Shown here one piece after another: positions 24,428-35,204 of a stretch of 35,232 nucleotides of DNA. Source of the stretch: Thoreauomyces humboldtii. Lineage: Eukaryota; Chytridiomycota; Chytridiomycetes; Spizellomycetales; Powellomycetaceae. How positions within the stretch are numbered: the first letter of the stretch is position 1; every line of letters begins with the position of its first letter. The notes beneath the pieces were generated by a model. The model was not told the DNA's origin. It did not search any database and saw nothing but the letters and a program-made list of their open reading frames with translations. The position numbers and the translations under genes were made by a program. Where the stretch lies: NCBI GenBank assembly GCA_027596035.1, contig JADGJA010000161.1, forward strand, positions 1-35,232, in the 5' to 3' direction.

Positions 24428-25975
24428 TCAATTGCTTGATGGCGCAGGCCAAATAGCATCCCAATTACCACCCTGCTCGATGAAAACGGGCGGTTTCACC
24501 CAGGCAGTCGAGAGATCCTGTGATACTTGGGAACCAGATGCATCCAACTCGTCGAAAGAAAACAGATAGGCAACCCGCTTGTCTGACCTGTAAGCAAAGG
24601 CAGCGCAAGAGGACAAGAGCGAGCAGAGGGATCCTCCCAAACGCTCGTCCGGAGCCGTAAAGTTGACACCGAGTTTACTGGTAAGGGGAAGGTTGGCAGC
24701 ATAGATGGCTGTATCGCCATGTGTAGTCCATGTCAGATACGTCGTGTTCAGCGGGAACACGAGCGTCTGATCGGTCCCGCCAGCCACCGCCACAGCGGAA
24801 TTGACACTGCGGAATCCTGTACACGTAGCAGAGTTCTGGCTGAACGAGGCCGCCGCGCATGCAGCTGCGGTGGAACAAGTCTTCTCGCATTGTTGGACCG
24901 AGGTCGCCGGCTGAGAAGCGAAAGCGATGAGGACCCCTGGAAAGTCGAATCCGGAGAGGGAAAGCCATGTAACGGGACTCGACGAGGGTGAGGCGGCGCT
25001 CGAGGTGGTCGTGACGGTTGGGGACGTGGATGAACTGCCTTGGAAAGGAGCGGGAGCCGGTGCGGAAGGAGTCGTACTGGGAGAGGTGTTGTGCTTGTCC
25101 TTAGCGATCGCGAAGCCTGCCGTGGCTCCGCCGATGATTGTAATCACGAGTCCTATGATCAGACCTAAAAGCAGCTTCCGTCGTCTATTCACTGACGAGG
25201 GAAGCTCCAGAGCTTCCGGATCCTTGGAGTTCTCGGTGACCAACTGCATCAAGCCGTGGTATGTCGATCCGGATACGGCGACTTCCGGCGTCGCGGGGTC
25301 CGGATGTGCCTGATGGGTGGTGTGGGGAGGAGTGACCGTTAAAGTCGGAGAATCGGCTTTCCCAATGGCATGGCCTGGTCGTCGCACGTCTACTGATGTT
25401 CCTGGTGCGGTCACCAGTCGATCCATCTTTCGAAGATGCGTCACGGGAGGAGGCTCTGGCATCAGAGGGACCGCTGCTACGACCGTTGGTGCTCGAGTCA
25501 GGGATGCCGCAGGTACAATGTGGTCCTCCACATGACTGTACGCTGGAGGTGGAAGGTCTTCCAGGAAGGTCCCATCGCCGGGAACGAAGCCTCTTGCATC
25601 TTGATTACCCAGGTGCATCTCACGCAACGTGACCAGCACATGCAAAACATTCCTATGCTCGATGTTTGGGATCCAGGTTGTGACGTCCTGAAGCGATTCT
25701 GGAAGGAGCGTGATGCGGAACGACGTCCTGGGATCGACCAGTGGGCTCGCGATGGAGAGGCGAGGATCCGTGAGCTCCAGATCCTCATCGAAGCGGTACA
25801 GAGACAGGTCATCGGCCGCCGATGCGTTCGGGTCGAGTCCTAAGCGGCTGCTGATGAGGATGCGTACCTGAGACAACGGAAGGTAGGTGCTGCTTTCGAG
25901 TTGAAGGCTGAAGAACTTGTAGCGTGAAGATGTGGCGACCACCCCGAACAGGTAGCGATGGACCTGGTCGTTCAT
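24428..25975 (-). CDS. Single-pass membrane protein with PPAY motif and Cys-containing ectodomain
   Basis: An intronless frame of 515 residues from the Met at 25975. An upstream in-frame Met at 26125 would add 50 Arg/Ser-rich residues and is less likely. Residues 1-100 form a compact domain with alternating strands and a LYRFDEDLEL stretch, loosely like a ubiquitin-type fold (low confidence). A linker contains LPPPAY (141-146), a PPxY motif of the kind bound by WW domains such as those of Rsp5-type ubiquitin ligases. After RRRK (264-267) comes one hydrophobic helix (about 268-291, GLIIGLVITIIGG), then a Ser/Thr/Pro stalk (296-335). The distal domain has C363, C367, C373 and C385 in a PAN/Apple-like spacing. 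The basic cluster before the helix predicts a cytoplasmic N terminus and an extracellular C terminus. It could be a surface sensor or adhesin; I do not recognise a named family. Confidence 0.78.
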   Translation of the reverse strand: MNDQVHRYLFGVVATSSRYKFFSLQLESSTYLPLSQVRILISSRLGLDPNASAADDLSLYRFDEDLELTDPRLSIASPLVDPRTSFRITLLPESLQDVTTWIPNIEHRNVLHVLVTLREMHLGNQDARGFVPGDGTFLEDLPPPAYSHVEDHIVPAASLTRAPTVVAAVPLMPEPPPVTHLRKMDRLVTAPGTSVDVRRPGHAIGKADSPTLTVTPPHTTHQAHPDPATPEVAVSGSTYHGLMQLVTENSKDPEALELPSSVNRRRKLLLGLIIGLVITIIGGATAGFAIAKDKHNTSPSTTPSAPAPAPFQGSSSTSPTVTTTSSAASPSSSPVTWLSLSGFDFPGVLIAFASQPATSVQQCEKTCSTAAACAAASFSQNSATCTGFRSVNSAVAVAGGTDQTLVFPLNTTYLTWTTHGDTAIYAANLPLTSKLGVNFTAPDERLGGSLCSLLSSCAAFAYRSDKRVAYLFSFDELDASGSQVSQDLSTAWVKPPVFIEQGGNWDAIWPAPSSN

Positions 25976-26571
25976 TGCTGCCGTTGACGTGGCCCGAAAG
26001 TGCAGGGAGCTGCCCCCATCGCTTCCTCCGAACTCGAGGCTGCGTTTTCTTGCCCGGGTTTTGCGGGCGGCGGTGCGGCGCCCGCTTACAGTTGTACGAT
26101 GCCGCTGGGATCGGGCACGGGACAAAAAAATTGCTTGGACAGCGTCCGCGACTGACGACGACGAAGTACCGGTAGCTCATTGCTACACAGATGTCTGCCC
26201 TCTGTGGAGGTCGTGGCAGGAGGACGGAGCCAAAGGAAACGACATCGCCACCGCTCGGAGTAGGTCCGTGTCGCGCGCAAGCTTGTTGGGGGGTTCTCGA
26301 TAGCGTCATGCAGAGAATGACATCCCCGAGGACATCCTGTACAAGCAGATGTCGACGAGGAGGTGTTGCTGCTGAGACCCAATATCATCACGGCCCATGT
26401 GTCCAACGCATGTGGTACGAGCTGTAGCGCATAGCCTAAATCCTGCGTCTTGCAGGCGAACAGATGACATAAGTACATCTATTTCCGGCCGCCGGCAGAC
26501 CCGTCCAAAGCCCCGTCAAGATGCGAGTCAAAAACTGAACAGGATCTGGTTTTCATCCGCTCTCGTCAACG
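25976..26571. promoter_or_regulatory. Divergent intergenic region between two surface-protein genes
   Basis: About 600 nt (450 if the longer start of the minus gene is used) separate two divergently transcribed genes that both encode surface-type proteins. Open frames across it are arginine-rich and look non-coding. No defined regulatory site was recognised. Confidence 0.5.
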
Positions 26572-28379
26572 ATGTTCCACGCTCCAGTGCTCTCGCTAAT
26601 CCTTTTCGCCTCGACCGTGCCCAGCCTGACTGCAGCATTCTCGCAGACGCCGGTAGACCCGATCGTGCCACTGATCAGCGGGATCGCAATTCCTACCGAT
26701 TATGCGGACGCAAGCGCCTCACATTGGTCACTCGGGAATCAGTACTCCATCTCTTGGGTCCTGGCAAACCGCATGACATGGCTCAACACCACCGTCGAAA
26801 GCGTGTCGCTGTACTTCGGTGTCGATTTCGATTCATACGGCGCGATCCCCATCGCGACCTTGGCCACGATGAATCTTCCTTGGACATTCAACGGCGCACA
26901 TTTCGTCGATTTCACCGTCCCACTGCAGTTCTATCTGACGGGCTGGGAGCAATTTGTGTATATAACCGTCACCGACGATCAGGGGACCACCTTGGGACCC
27001 TGGTTTTCCCAACCGATCTTGGTATCCGCCAGCTCGTCGTCGCCAGTTCCGAGTCCTACCAGCACAGCGGCTACGTCCACCCAAACCCCTGAACTTCTTT
27101 CCGACTTTCGCGTTGGCATGTCCTGCGAGCCGATAACCGCTGGAGGGTGTCACTGGAAACCCAATGCAACATACAGCATCCAATGGACCAACTATATGTG
27201 GACCTACCGCCACACTCAAGTGCTGGAGATTACGATCAGCTTGGACCCCGACGCACCCGACGTGGTGCCTCTCAGTCCGACTTGGACACCGAGCGTCAAC
27301 GCCACGCGCATCGTGGACATGGTCAACCCGATCACAGAATCGCACATCACTTGGTTCACTGTCCCGCCCAACTTCCCGTTCACGAACACAACCGTGTATC
27401 TCGAGCTCGTTGCACGGGATGACTCTCCTGGCAATCCGCCGATCCTCGAGACGATTCCCATCTTCATTGACGGTAAGAGTTCGTTGGGAAGCGATTTGGG
27501 AAACTGCCGAAAACTGACGCAAAAGACTTTCACGCGGCAGCGCCAACGCCTCCCGCGTGCAACAAGGTTGCTCTTGACTCGTTCACGAAGACGGGAACAA
27601 ACGACGTGGGCCTGCTCGTCGGAGACGATGGAACGACAGTCGGCTATGCACTCGCCAACGGTGTTCTATCCTTCACTCCAAAGGATGGCTCCTACTTCTA
27701 CGAGGACATCGGCTGCGTCAGCGCAAAAGGGTATCTCGTCTTCACCTTGCAGACCTCCTCCACGATCCAGTTCATGCCGCAGGTGGAAGCTGGATGCGGA
27801 GCTGCCGGAGCCCGTTACAACGGGGCTTTGGTCACGGGCACGTTCCCAAACCCTACGAACATCGCCATCGACATTTCCTCGCTGCTGACGGGCACGGGAG
27901 CCTTGTCCATCTTCTCCATCGCTCTGAGCAGCCTGGCGAACTCTGCTGGAACGGCTCCTTGGCTGATCTCCAACCTCGTCGTCGTCGACCGGCTTCCTTG
28001 TGGATACTCCAACATGTTGATGGTCACTCAGACCTCCTTCTACTGGACCGCTCCCGGGACCACGACCTCGCTTCCTGCTTCCAGCACCGTGACGAAGCCA
28101 CTTCAGCCTTCCAGCACGACGAGCACCAACACGGTCGGGGTAGACTTTGCTCCTTCTTCGTCGTCGCCTCCCGCGGTCTCGACGGTCTCTCCCAGCGTCA
28201 CGGTCGGAACCAGCCCGTCGAGCCAGCCTGTGGACACCAAGACGTCTTCGACGACGTCGACCGTCGTTCAGACGCACGGGCCCGAGGAGGAGGACGCTAC
28301 GTCGGGAGGGGGAAGGAGGTGGCCTTCGCTGGTGGTCGGTGTCCTGGCACCCCTCGGCGTTGCTTGGGCCCTGCTGTAG
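26572..28379 (+). CDS. Secreted Ser/Thr-rich, probably GPI-anchored cell-wall protein
   Basis: Two exons (26572-27472 and 27541-28379) around a 68-nt intron give about 579 residues. Residues 1-22 are a signal peptide (a hydrophobic LSLILFASTV core, likely cut after the TAA sequence). Two tandem Ig-like segments follow: one with the GNQYSISW block, one with the NATYSIQW block. This W-x-x-G/N-x-x-Y-S-I-x-W pattern recalls the Kre9/Knh1-like repeats of fungal Ser/Thr-rich GPI proteins. A Cys-bearing domain (with CNKVALDSF, EDIGCVSAKG, EAGCGA and RLPCGYS blocks) comes next, then about 100 residues of Ser/Thr/Pro for O-glycosylation. The C-terminal tail LVVGVLAPLGVAWALL is a typical GPI-attachment signal. 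Several N-glycosylation sequons (NTT, NAT) are present. Likely location is the cell wall or membrane surface. The middle domain is not one I recognise. Confidence 0.85.
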
Positions 28380-28534
28380 GAAGGACGGAAAGTGGTCCGC
28401 GCGCAGGAGCGAAACGAGTGGCACAACTTCTTTTCGTAGCGGGACGGAGTAGGAAATGTGCGAAAAGGCGCAATCCGCCGTAACAAAATTCGAACTCTGA
28501 AACCCCCTAATAGATATCGGCGCTCTCCCTGAGG

Positions 28535-29115
28535 TTCGTCTGCTTCCATGCAGCTGACGTAGGCGAGAGGAACAGCTGGTTTTACGCCTTGGAGGTAATC
28601 TCTCCAGACAGCTTCAGCTTGCGCTTTGTCATGTCCCTCAATGTAGTCGACGACCAGACGGAACGAAGGTCGCTCGCCGAGATCCTTGTCGTCGTATGCT
28701 CTCCAGAAATCCTCCGTGATCAAGGGTAGGGAAAGGCCGTCATGACATGCGTGGTGGATCGTCACGACCAGAAAGTCTTCGTGAGATGCACCATCCGCGC
28801 CCATTCTCGGTCGTCCATGGTGAATCCTGTTTTCCGATCTTCTACGACAAAGGTAGCGAGGTCCACGTTCTTGACAACGCTGAAGCATGCTTCATTTTCC
28901 GGGTCGACGTACTGAAACATGCCCAATGGTATCGCTAGAAATGTTGTCCGCAGAAATCGCGCGAGAATCTCATCCCGCCGTTGATTCAGTTTCCCGAACG
29001 TGAGTTGGCAACCTTCCAGCTCTAGGGCTGGTCTTTCCGGGTGCCGAGGATTCCTGGAAGGCATCGTGCAAGGGACGTGGAAATGAGGAGGTGGTTCCCA
29101 TCTTCCACGGAAGAT
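28535..29115 (-). pseudogene. Broken NRPS fragment (A-domain start joined to a C-domain core)
   Basis: Read leftwards, a frame with the LHDAFQESS stretch (near 29065-29045) continues in a different frame as RHPERPALELEG followed by LTFGKLNQRRDEI. Together these are the start of an adenylation domain with a one-base shift at about 29046. Within the same frame it runs straight into condensation-domain sequence (VDPENEACFSVVKNVD and VVEDRKTGF). A second break near 28785-28795 shifts frame into HEDFLVVTIHHACHDG (active-site HHxxxDG at 28756-28736) and the WRDYL region. The remaining A-domain core, the carrier and about 30 residues before HEDF are missing. This is a deleted and frameshifted relic of a synthetase module. 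It is not a copy of any obvious part of the large NRPS, whose own HHxxxDG motifs are less canonical. Confidence 0.75.
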
Positions 29116-29599
29116 GCGTCTTCAGCTTCTGGATTAGGGAGGCACCGGGGAGCATCCATGCCTCAGCCTGTTGGCCCAAAGACTCAGAGTCGCGAGTGGC
29201 ATCCCCCGCGATTCTGCACCGATGACCTGCACCGACCGAGAAGCGGCAGGCATGAGATGTTCAAGTGTTTCCTCCTTTGCGGCTGCGTTGTGACAACACC
29301 AATTTGTGGAAGGGCGCATGTTGAGAAAATGAACTTTACGGTTTTTTTCTTTTTTGTTCTTTTTGTTCTTGGATTCCTTATCGCCCTCGTACTGTTACTG
29401 CAGGTGGTGTCGGTGGCGATCATGGGCGGGCGGACGGGCGGCTCATGCCATCGGGTAGCCAGCCGTACAGTACTTAGAGTACACTGTACATGTAAATGTA
29501 CGGGGGACTTACGAGGCCCCCCTCCCTCTCCCACAACTTCCTGGTTGTGGCTACCGTCCCTCATCCTTTCAACACAAGGTTCCCCTCGCGCACCGAGCC
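29116..29599. promoter_or_regulatory. Upstream region of the second ABC transporter
   Basis: About 480 nt lie between the NRPS relic and the second transporter. A T-rich stretch at 29340-29372 (runs of T broken by C and G) resembles the poly(dA:dT) elements of the main divergent promoter. Some NRPS-like remnants may extend in here but were not recognisable. Confidence 0.45.
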
Positions 29600-32500
29600 A
29601 TGTCCGCAACCAAGCTCAACGCAAAGGCAGACGCCAAGGCGCGCAAGATCGAGGCATGTACGAACCGCAATGATGCCCTTGATCCCAAAGATGCCGAACT
29701 GGTCGTCTCGATCAACTCCCTCGCCTTCATCACCCTCTCGTGGATGACGCCGCTTCTTGAACTCGGCAGGCGCAAACCTCTGGAGGAAACGGGAAGTCCC
29801 TTCCACAGCTCTCCCCCAACTTCTACTCCCTTCCTGCGCTGACATCGTTCCCCCCTCCCGGATCTCCGACAGGACCTGCCGAAACTGGAGCCTCGCAGTC
29901 AGGCAAGGTCTCACAGAGACCACATCAAGGCATTCTTTGCTCGTAGAGATGCATCCGATCTGGACAGCCAAGGACTGTCGTCGTCGTCGTCTTCCAGCGT
30001 GACCTTTGTCCTCTCACTGCTCGCGCCCTTCACATGGGATCTGCTTCTCAACACCCTCATCCGCGCCGCCATCATCGCTCTGACCATCGGGCTGCCGCTG
30101 CTCATCCCGCGCGTCCTGGACGTCCTCACCTATCCCGAGGATCGCGGCGGCATATTTCACAACCCCAACGCGCTCGCCGTCCTACTTTTTCTGATGCAAG
30201 CACTCACCGCCTTCTGCTTCTGGACCTACCGCTCTGCCCTCCTCCGGCTCACCTTCCGCTCAAAGACCCTTCTCGTGGGCATCCTCTACGAGAAGGCTCT
30301 CAGGCTCTCGTCCGCCAGCAGGATCAAGTTTCCCGCAGGACACATAAACTCGCTCATTAACAGCGACACCACCGCCGTCGTCGCTGCCATTTCTGATGCC
30401 TCGGACGTCTGGGCCGCCACCATTCAGATCGCTCTGTCCCTCTACTTTCTCTCCACCTTCCTCGGCTCCTCGACGGGCATCGCTGTCGCCATTTACGTCT
30501 TTCTTCCGCCCTGCAGTTCCTGGTCGCCCCGAAAATGACGGCCCACATCAAGCTCTACATGAAGCAGCTCGACGGGTACACCAAGAAGCTCCGTGAATTT
30601 CTCTACGGCCTCAAGAGCATCAAGTATCAGGCCATCGAGGGCGCCCTCGTCGCCAACATCGAAAGGACACGTGCAACGCAGCTCCATTCGCTGGCATGGT
30701 ACAACCGCACAAAGATCTTCATCTCGCTCTGCAAGACCTTCCAGCAAAGCCTCTTCTCCACCGTCTCCTTCATCACGTTCGCCGCCCTAGGCGGCGAGAT
30801 GACTGCGAGCAACGTCTTCACCGCCCTGGGTCTGTTCTCCACCCTCGTCGAACCCTCCTCGGCCATCAGCACCTCGTTCCCGAACCTTCTTGCCACCCGC
30901 GTGTCCTTCCAAAGGCTGCAGGCCTTTCTGACCGCCCAGGAGGCTTCTCCATCGGACAAGGTCGTCCCCGGCAGGGACATGTTGGTCACCGACGACGCCG
31001 TCGTCCTCGATCACGCCTCGTTCGAGTGGGACACGACGGATGCCAAGAAGGAGGGCGAGACCAAGCAGAGCGGGCTGTGCGATGTCACTCTCTCGATCCG
31101 CAAGGGCACCCTGACTGCGGTCGTGGGGGGTGTTGGCAGTGGAAAAACCACACTCCTGGCGGCCATCGCCAAGTCCATCTTGAAGACGGGAGGATCTCTT
31201 CAAGTCAACGGGACCGTGGCTCTTTGCGAGCAGCAGCCGTGGATCCTGCCGGGCACCATCCTCAGCAACATCCTTTTCCACGACGAGAGCCGACACGACA
31301 ACGTCCAAAAGGCCGTCACGAGCGTGAGCCTGGATCGTGATCTGGAGCTCCTGCCCAGCGGCATCCACACGCACATCGGAGAAAAGGGGGTAAGTAGGCG
31401 ACTTGGCCGTTGCAGCTGGAAGTTTCCGGGTCACAGTGCGCACAAACTCATCCGCGGCTTTCTCCCTCACATAGGTCAATCTCTCGGGCGGACAGAAGGC
31501 GCGTGTGGCGCTCGCTCGCGCCGTCGCCAGCGACCGTGACATCCTGCTCCTCGATGATCCTCTTAGCGCCTTGGACGCGCACGTCGGGAAGGCTGTCCTC
31601 GAACAGACCATCCTACGAGATTTGAAGAAAAAGACTGTCATCTTGGTGACCCACCAGCTCCACACCCTTCCAAAGGCGGACCAGATTGTGGTCATGGCGA
31701 AGGGCAGGATCGTGCAGGCCGGTTCGTACAAGACTCTCATGGAGGATAAGGAGGGTCCACTGTTCGAGATGATGCGAGACTACCATGTCGACGAGAAGAA
31801 CGTCAAGGGAAAGGAAAAGGTTCTGGACGAGATAGTACAGGAAACAAAAAAAAACTTGGCCGACTACGAGGTCAGCCAAGGCGTCGCCGAGGATCGAAGG
31901 GTGGGAGCCGTCAAGCCCGACGTTGTCGCAAAGTACTTCGGTGCTGGAGGCGCGTTGTTTCTCCCCATGCTGATTCTGGTCAACGTCCTCGTGCTGGCAT
32001 CCGGCACCACCTCGCGTCTCTTCCTCGCCTTCTGGACCTCTAACCGTTTTGATTGGGAGCCTGCGCGCTATCTGCAGGTGTACCTTGGCATCGGCATTGT
32101 CGACTCGGTCTTCAACATTCTTGCGCTTCTGGTATTCTTCTACTTCACGTTCGTTGCTGCCCGCGAGCTCTTCACTGCAGCATTGCATGGGTTGCAACGT
32201 GCGACAATGGGTTTCTTTGATGAGCAGCCTATCGGTAAGTCGAAAACTGCAACCGCCGAAACCAATATCTTTGAAACCCTGACCACCGGTACTTCTAGGG
32301 CGAATCATAAACCGCATGACAATCGACGTTCGCACCCTGGACATGGCGATGAGCCAGATTCTCTCCAACTTGTCATTGAATCTCATCGAGGTGGTCATCA
32401 GCATCATCGTTATCTCATACAGCGCTCCGTATCTCGTCATCCAGTTTGCCATCCTCGGCGCCATCGAGACGTTTATCTTCTTGTTTTTCCAGGCGTCCTA

Positions 32501-33758
32501 CCGGGAGCTCAAGCGCCTCTCGTCCATCATGCAGTCTCCTATCACCTCCCACATCTCCGAGACCCTTTCCGGCATCAGTACCATCAAGGCTTACGGCGCT
32601 GAGCGTTTCTTTGTCACGGCGGAGGAACAGGCGATGGATCAAGCCAACAGCGCAACCTTGTTCCTGAGCAGCGCCCAGTTCTGGTTTGGGCTCCGGTCCG
32701 ATCTCTTGGCTTCCACGGTCACCCTGGTCCTTGTCATTCTGTCCGCCACCGGAGCCGTCTCGAGCGCCACGGTCGGTCTCTCCCTTACAGCCTCCATCTC
32801 GCTCAGCCGCGCCACCATCTTCTTCCTTCTGTGGCTCAGCAACTCCGAAGCCTCGTTCAACGCGACCGAACGACTGGACCACTACGCGTCCGAGCTGCCC
32901 CAGGAGCCCGCCGCCGTCTTGCCGAACGACCCGACAACCGTTGATCATTGGCCAACCGAGGGTGCGATCGTCCTCAGCAACGTGTCCGCCGCGTATCCGT
33001 CGCGTCCTGATCATCTTGTGCTCCAAGATCTGAGCCTGTCGATTTGTGGAGGGGAGAAGATCGGCATTGTCGGTCGAACGGGCTCGGGAAAGACGACCCT
33101 CGTCTCCATCCTCTTCCGCATGCTCGAGGTCAGCAAGGGCGACATCTTCATCGACGACCGAAACGTCGCCACGCTCGGACTCTCGGCACTCCGATCCAAC
33201 ATGCAGATGGTCTCACAGGACCCCGTCCTCTTTACCGGAAGCGTGCGTTCCAACATGCAGCTCCCCTGTCAAGGCCCGGGTCGCGTCCCATGCACCGACG
33301 ACCAGCTTTGGGCGGCCCTCACCCGCGTCGGTCTTGCAGACTTTGTCGCCTCTACCCCAGAGAAGCTCGACGCTCCGGTCCTCGAGAACGGATCCAACCT
33401 CTCCCTCGGTCAACGACAGCTCCTGTGTCTTGCTAACGCCGTCCTTGCCGGCCGTCGCGTGCTAGTCCTAGACGAGAGCACGGCGTCTCTTGACGAGACT
33501 TCGTCCAACCGGGTGGCTGAATGCGTCGCCACGTGCTTTCAGCATGCGACCGTCATTGCCGTGGCTCATAGACTCAACTCCATCGCGGGGTACGACCGTG
33601 TGGTGGTCATGGACGGTGGACGCATCGTCGAGTGTGATAAGCCGCATGTCCTCCTTGGAAGGGCCGACTCGGCGTCCAGAAAGCTGGCCGATGCGACGGG
33701 TCCCGCCAACGCTGCGGTCCTCGAACAGATTGCGCGGGAGGCGTACTTTCGTGGTTAA
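29600..33758 (+). CDS. Second ABCC full ABC transporter, disrupted in its 5' part
   Basis: An MRP/Yor1-like exporter of roughly 1,300 residues if intact. Well-supported introns are 31390-31474 and 32235-32298. NBD1 has GGVGSGKTT, LSGGQKARV and LLLDDPLSALD; NBD2 has GRTGSGKTT, LSLGQRQLL and VLVLDESTASLD, so both ATP sites look functional, with the usual Asp/Glu asymmetry. The ATG at 29600 leads into the conserved FITLSWMTPLLELG block, but the frame meets TGA at 29840-29842. The frame is open again after it (LPKLEP, HIKAFFARR). An intron at 29796-29918 would restore the frame but has a poor donor. A second problem lies at about 30505-30515: the frame breaks inside TMD1 at a spot where alignment with the first transporter shows no gap, which fits one missing base in a C-run. 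Either this is a pseudogene in decay or the sequence has errors. It is probably a paralogue of the exporter at 17458-21681. Confidence 0.8.
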
Positions 33759-33852
33759 ACTGATGTGGGGCTTTCAACACACGGGTTCATGCGTGATGTG
33801 ATCTGTATACGAGTGGAGAGGGACAATCCTCGCGGAAGTTGAACAGAGTTAA

Positions 33853-34551
33853 TCAGTAACCAGGCTCATGGCCGAAACCAACCCACGTGTCGCTGCAGTA
33901 CGTTCGACGGAGTGATCTGGAGCGGATTCCCCGCCTCTTTGAGGTGAACCTCTCAAATGCCAAAGTCTTGCCTCCAGAGCAGTAGAAAACGAAGGGTTCG
34001 GAAGGCTCTGCAGCATGACGCGCCGGGACAACTAGTACGACCGTGGCCAGTTGGCAAGAGGATGTGTCGATGATTGCTTGCCACTGTCCTGGATACACCC
34101 GTCGGGCCGCTGTAGACGACCATTTCAGAATGACGAAATGATTGACGCGCTTGGAGCGGTGAAGCGTTAGGTGGTTGGACGAAACCGTAAGACCCAGAAA
34201 TTCACTGCAAGCGCTCGCCTCTCGTTCTTACACTCTGAAGCGATTGAGCCTAGCCTGGCGATCGCAGTAATCCGTCGGCGTGCAGTCGTTCCCATACCTT
34301 GCGTAATCCATCGTTATGAAAACCTCCTCTTCAGTATCGACGTCTTCGCCGGGACGCGGTAAGGGCTCAGTGGGATCGGTGGTGTTTTTCACATGGCAGG
34401 AGGGGACGTTTGCTAACGATTTGTATGCTGTTGGCTGGAACTCAAATAGCGTGGAAGCGTCAGTGTTTTCACTGCCACAAAGTTGCACATCACTGCCCTC
34501 CTGAAAAAAGTTGATCACGCAGACGGCAACAAGTCCCCTCAAACACCGCAT
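33853..34551 (-). CDS. Candidate small secreted cysteine-containing protein
   Basis: From the ATG at 34551 a minus-strand frame is open to 33853 except for one TAA at 34230-34228. A GT-AG intron at 34297-34205 (93 nt, donor GTATGG, acceptor TTGCAG) removes that stop and keeps the frame, giving about 201 residues. The N terminus (MRCLRGLVAVCVINFF) could be a short signal peptide. The mature part has five cysteines (in LCGSE, PSCHV, SSCQL, FYCSG and TYCSD) and ends with FGHEPGY. Size and composition suit a secreted or effector-like protein. No family is recognised. The weak points are the short signal sequence and the single proposed intron, longer than the others here. Confidence 0.45.
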
Positions 34552-35204
34552 ACAGCAGGGAAAATCACGAGAGAGTAGTGATGCAGAGTAATCTGCAGGT
34601 CACTGCACCAGCACGCAAAGTCTCTAGAGAGCGGTGGGAAGAGAGTGTTTGCTCGCTCAGACGACTCCTCCACCCTTGTCCTTGCTCCTGTCCTGTTCTC
34701 CTTCTTGTTGCCCGCCTGTCCCTTGTCTTGTTTCCTGGCAACTAGGCAGGCTAGACAAATGGTGGGGATGGTGCGTGGTAAATGGTGTGGTCGAGATCTT
34801 GGGGGAAAGGAAGGTCGGGGAGAGGGTGGTGCTCGCTCGGACTCTGTCAGGAGACCTGCTTGTTTGGTACTCTTCCCCCAAGCAACTGCTCCATGCCACA
34901 CCCACCATTTGGTTCCTGTTCTTTCGTCCTGCACAGCGTTAAGACCGCCCCGCGTTCTTGAGCGAGCGTCATTAATGAATGAGCTTCTCCACGGGCGAGG
35001 GGGTTGTCTTCGTCGGCGATGGGCGTGCGAATCTTGACGAAGCTGGAAGCGAGCATGTGTCACACGCGTCCCATCGTGCTGCCCATTGCTTCTACAAGAA
35101 CCTCTTTGGCACAGCAAAAGTATCCTGGGGTTGGCAGTAGCACCATGTCTCTTCCTTCTGTCATAGATTCTGGGTCACCGTCGCCGTCTCGGTCAAGGTG
35201 AGCA
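34552..35204. other. Right-end region, no convincing gene
   Basis: About 650 nt. A minus-strand frame of 192 codons at 34539-35117 is Arg/Ser/Pro-rich with no domain or signal peptide and is probably non-coding. The plus strand shows only overlapping short frames. Parts may be the promoter of the small secreted gene. Confidence 0.5.

Noticed and set aside
30497..30516. A 20-nt GT...AG segment that would repair the frame of the second transporter as an intron
   Set aside because: It is far below the length that can be spliced (other introns here are 57-93 nt). A single missing base is the simpler explanation.
34539..35117. Minus-strand open frame of 192 codons near the right end
   Set aside because: Its composition is Arg/Ser/Pro-rich, and no domain, signal peptide or intron boundary supports it.
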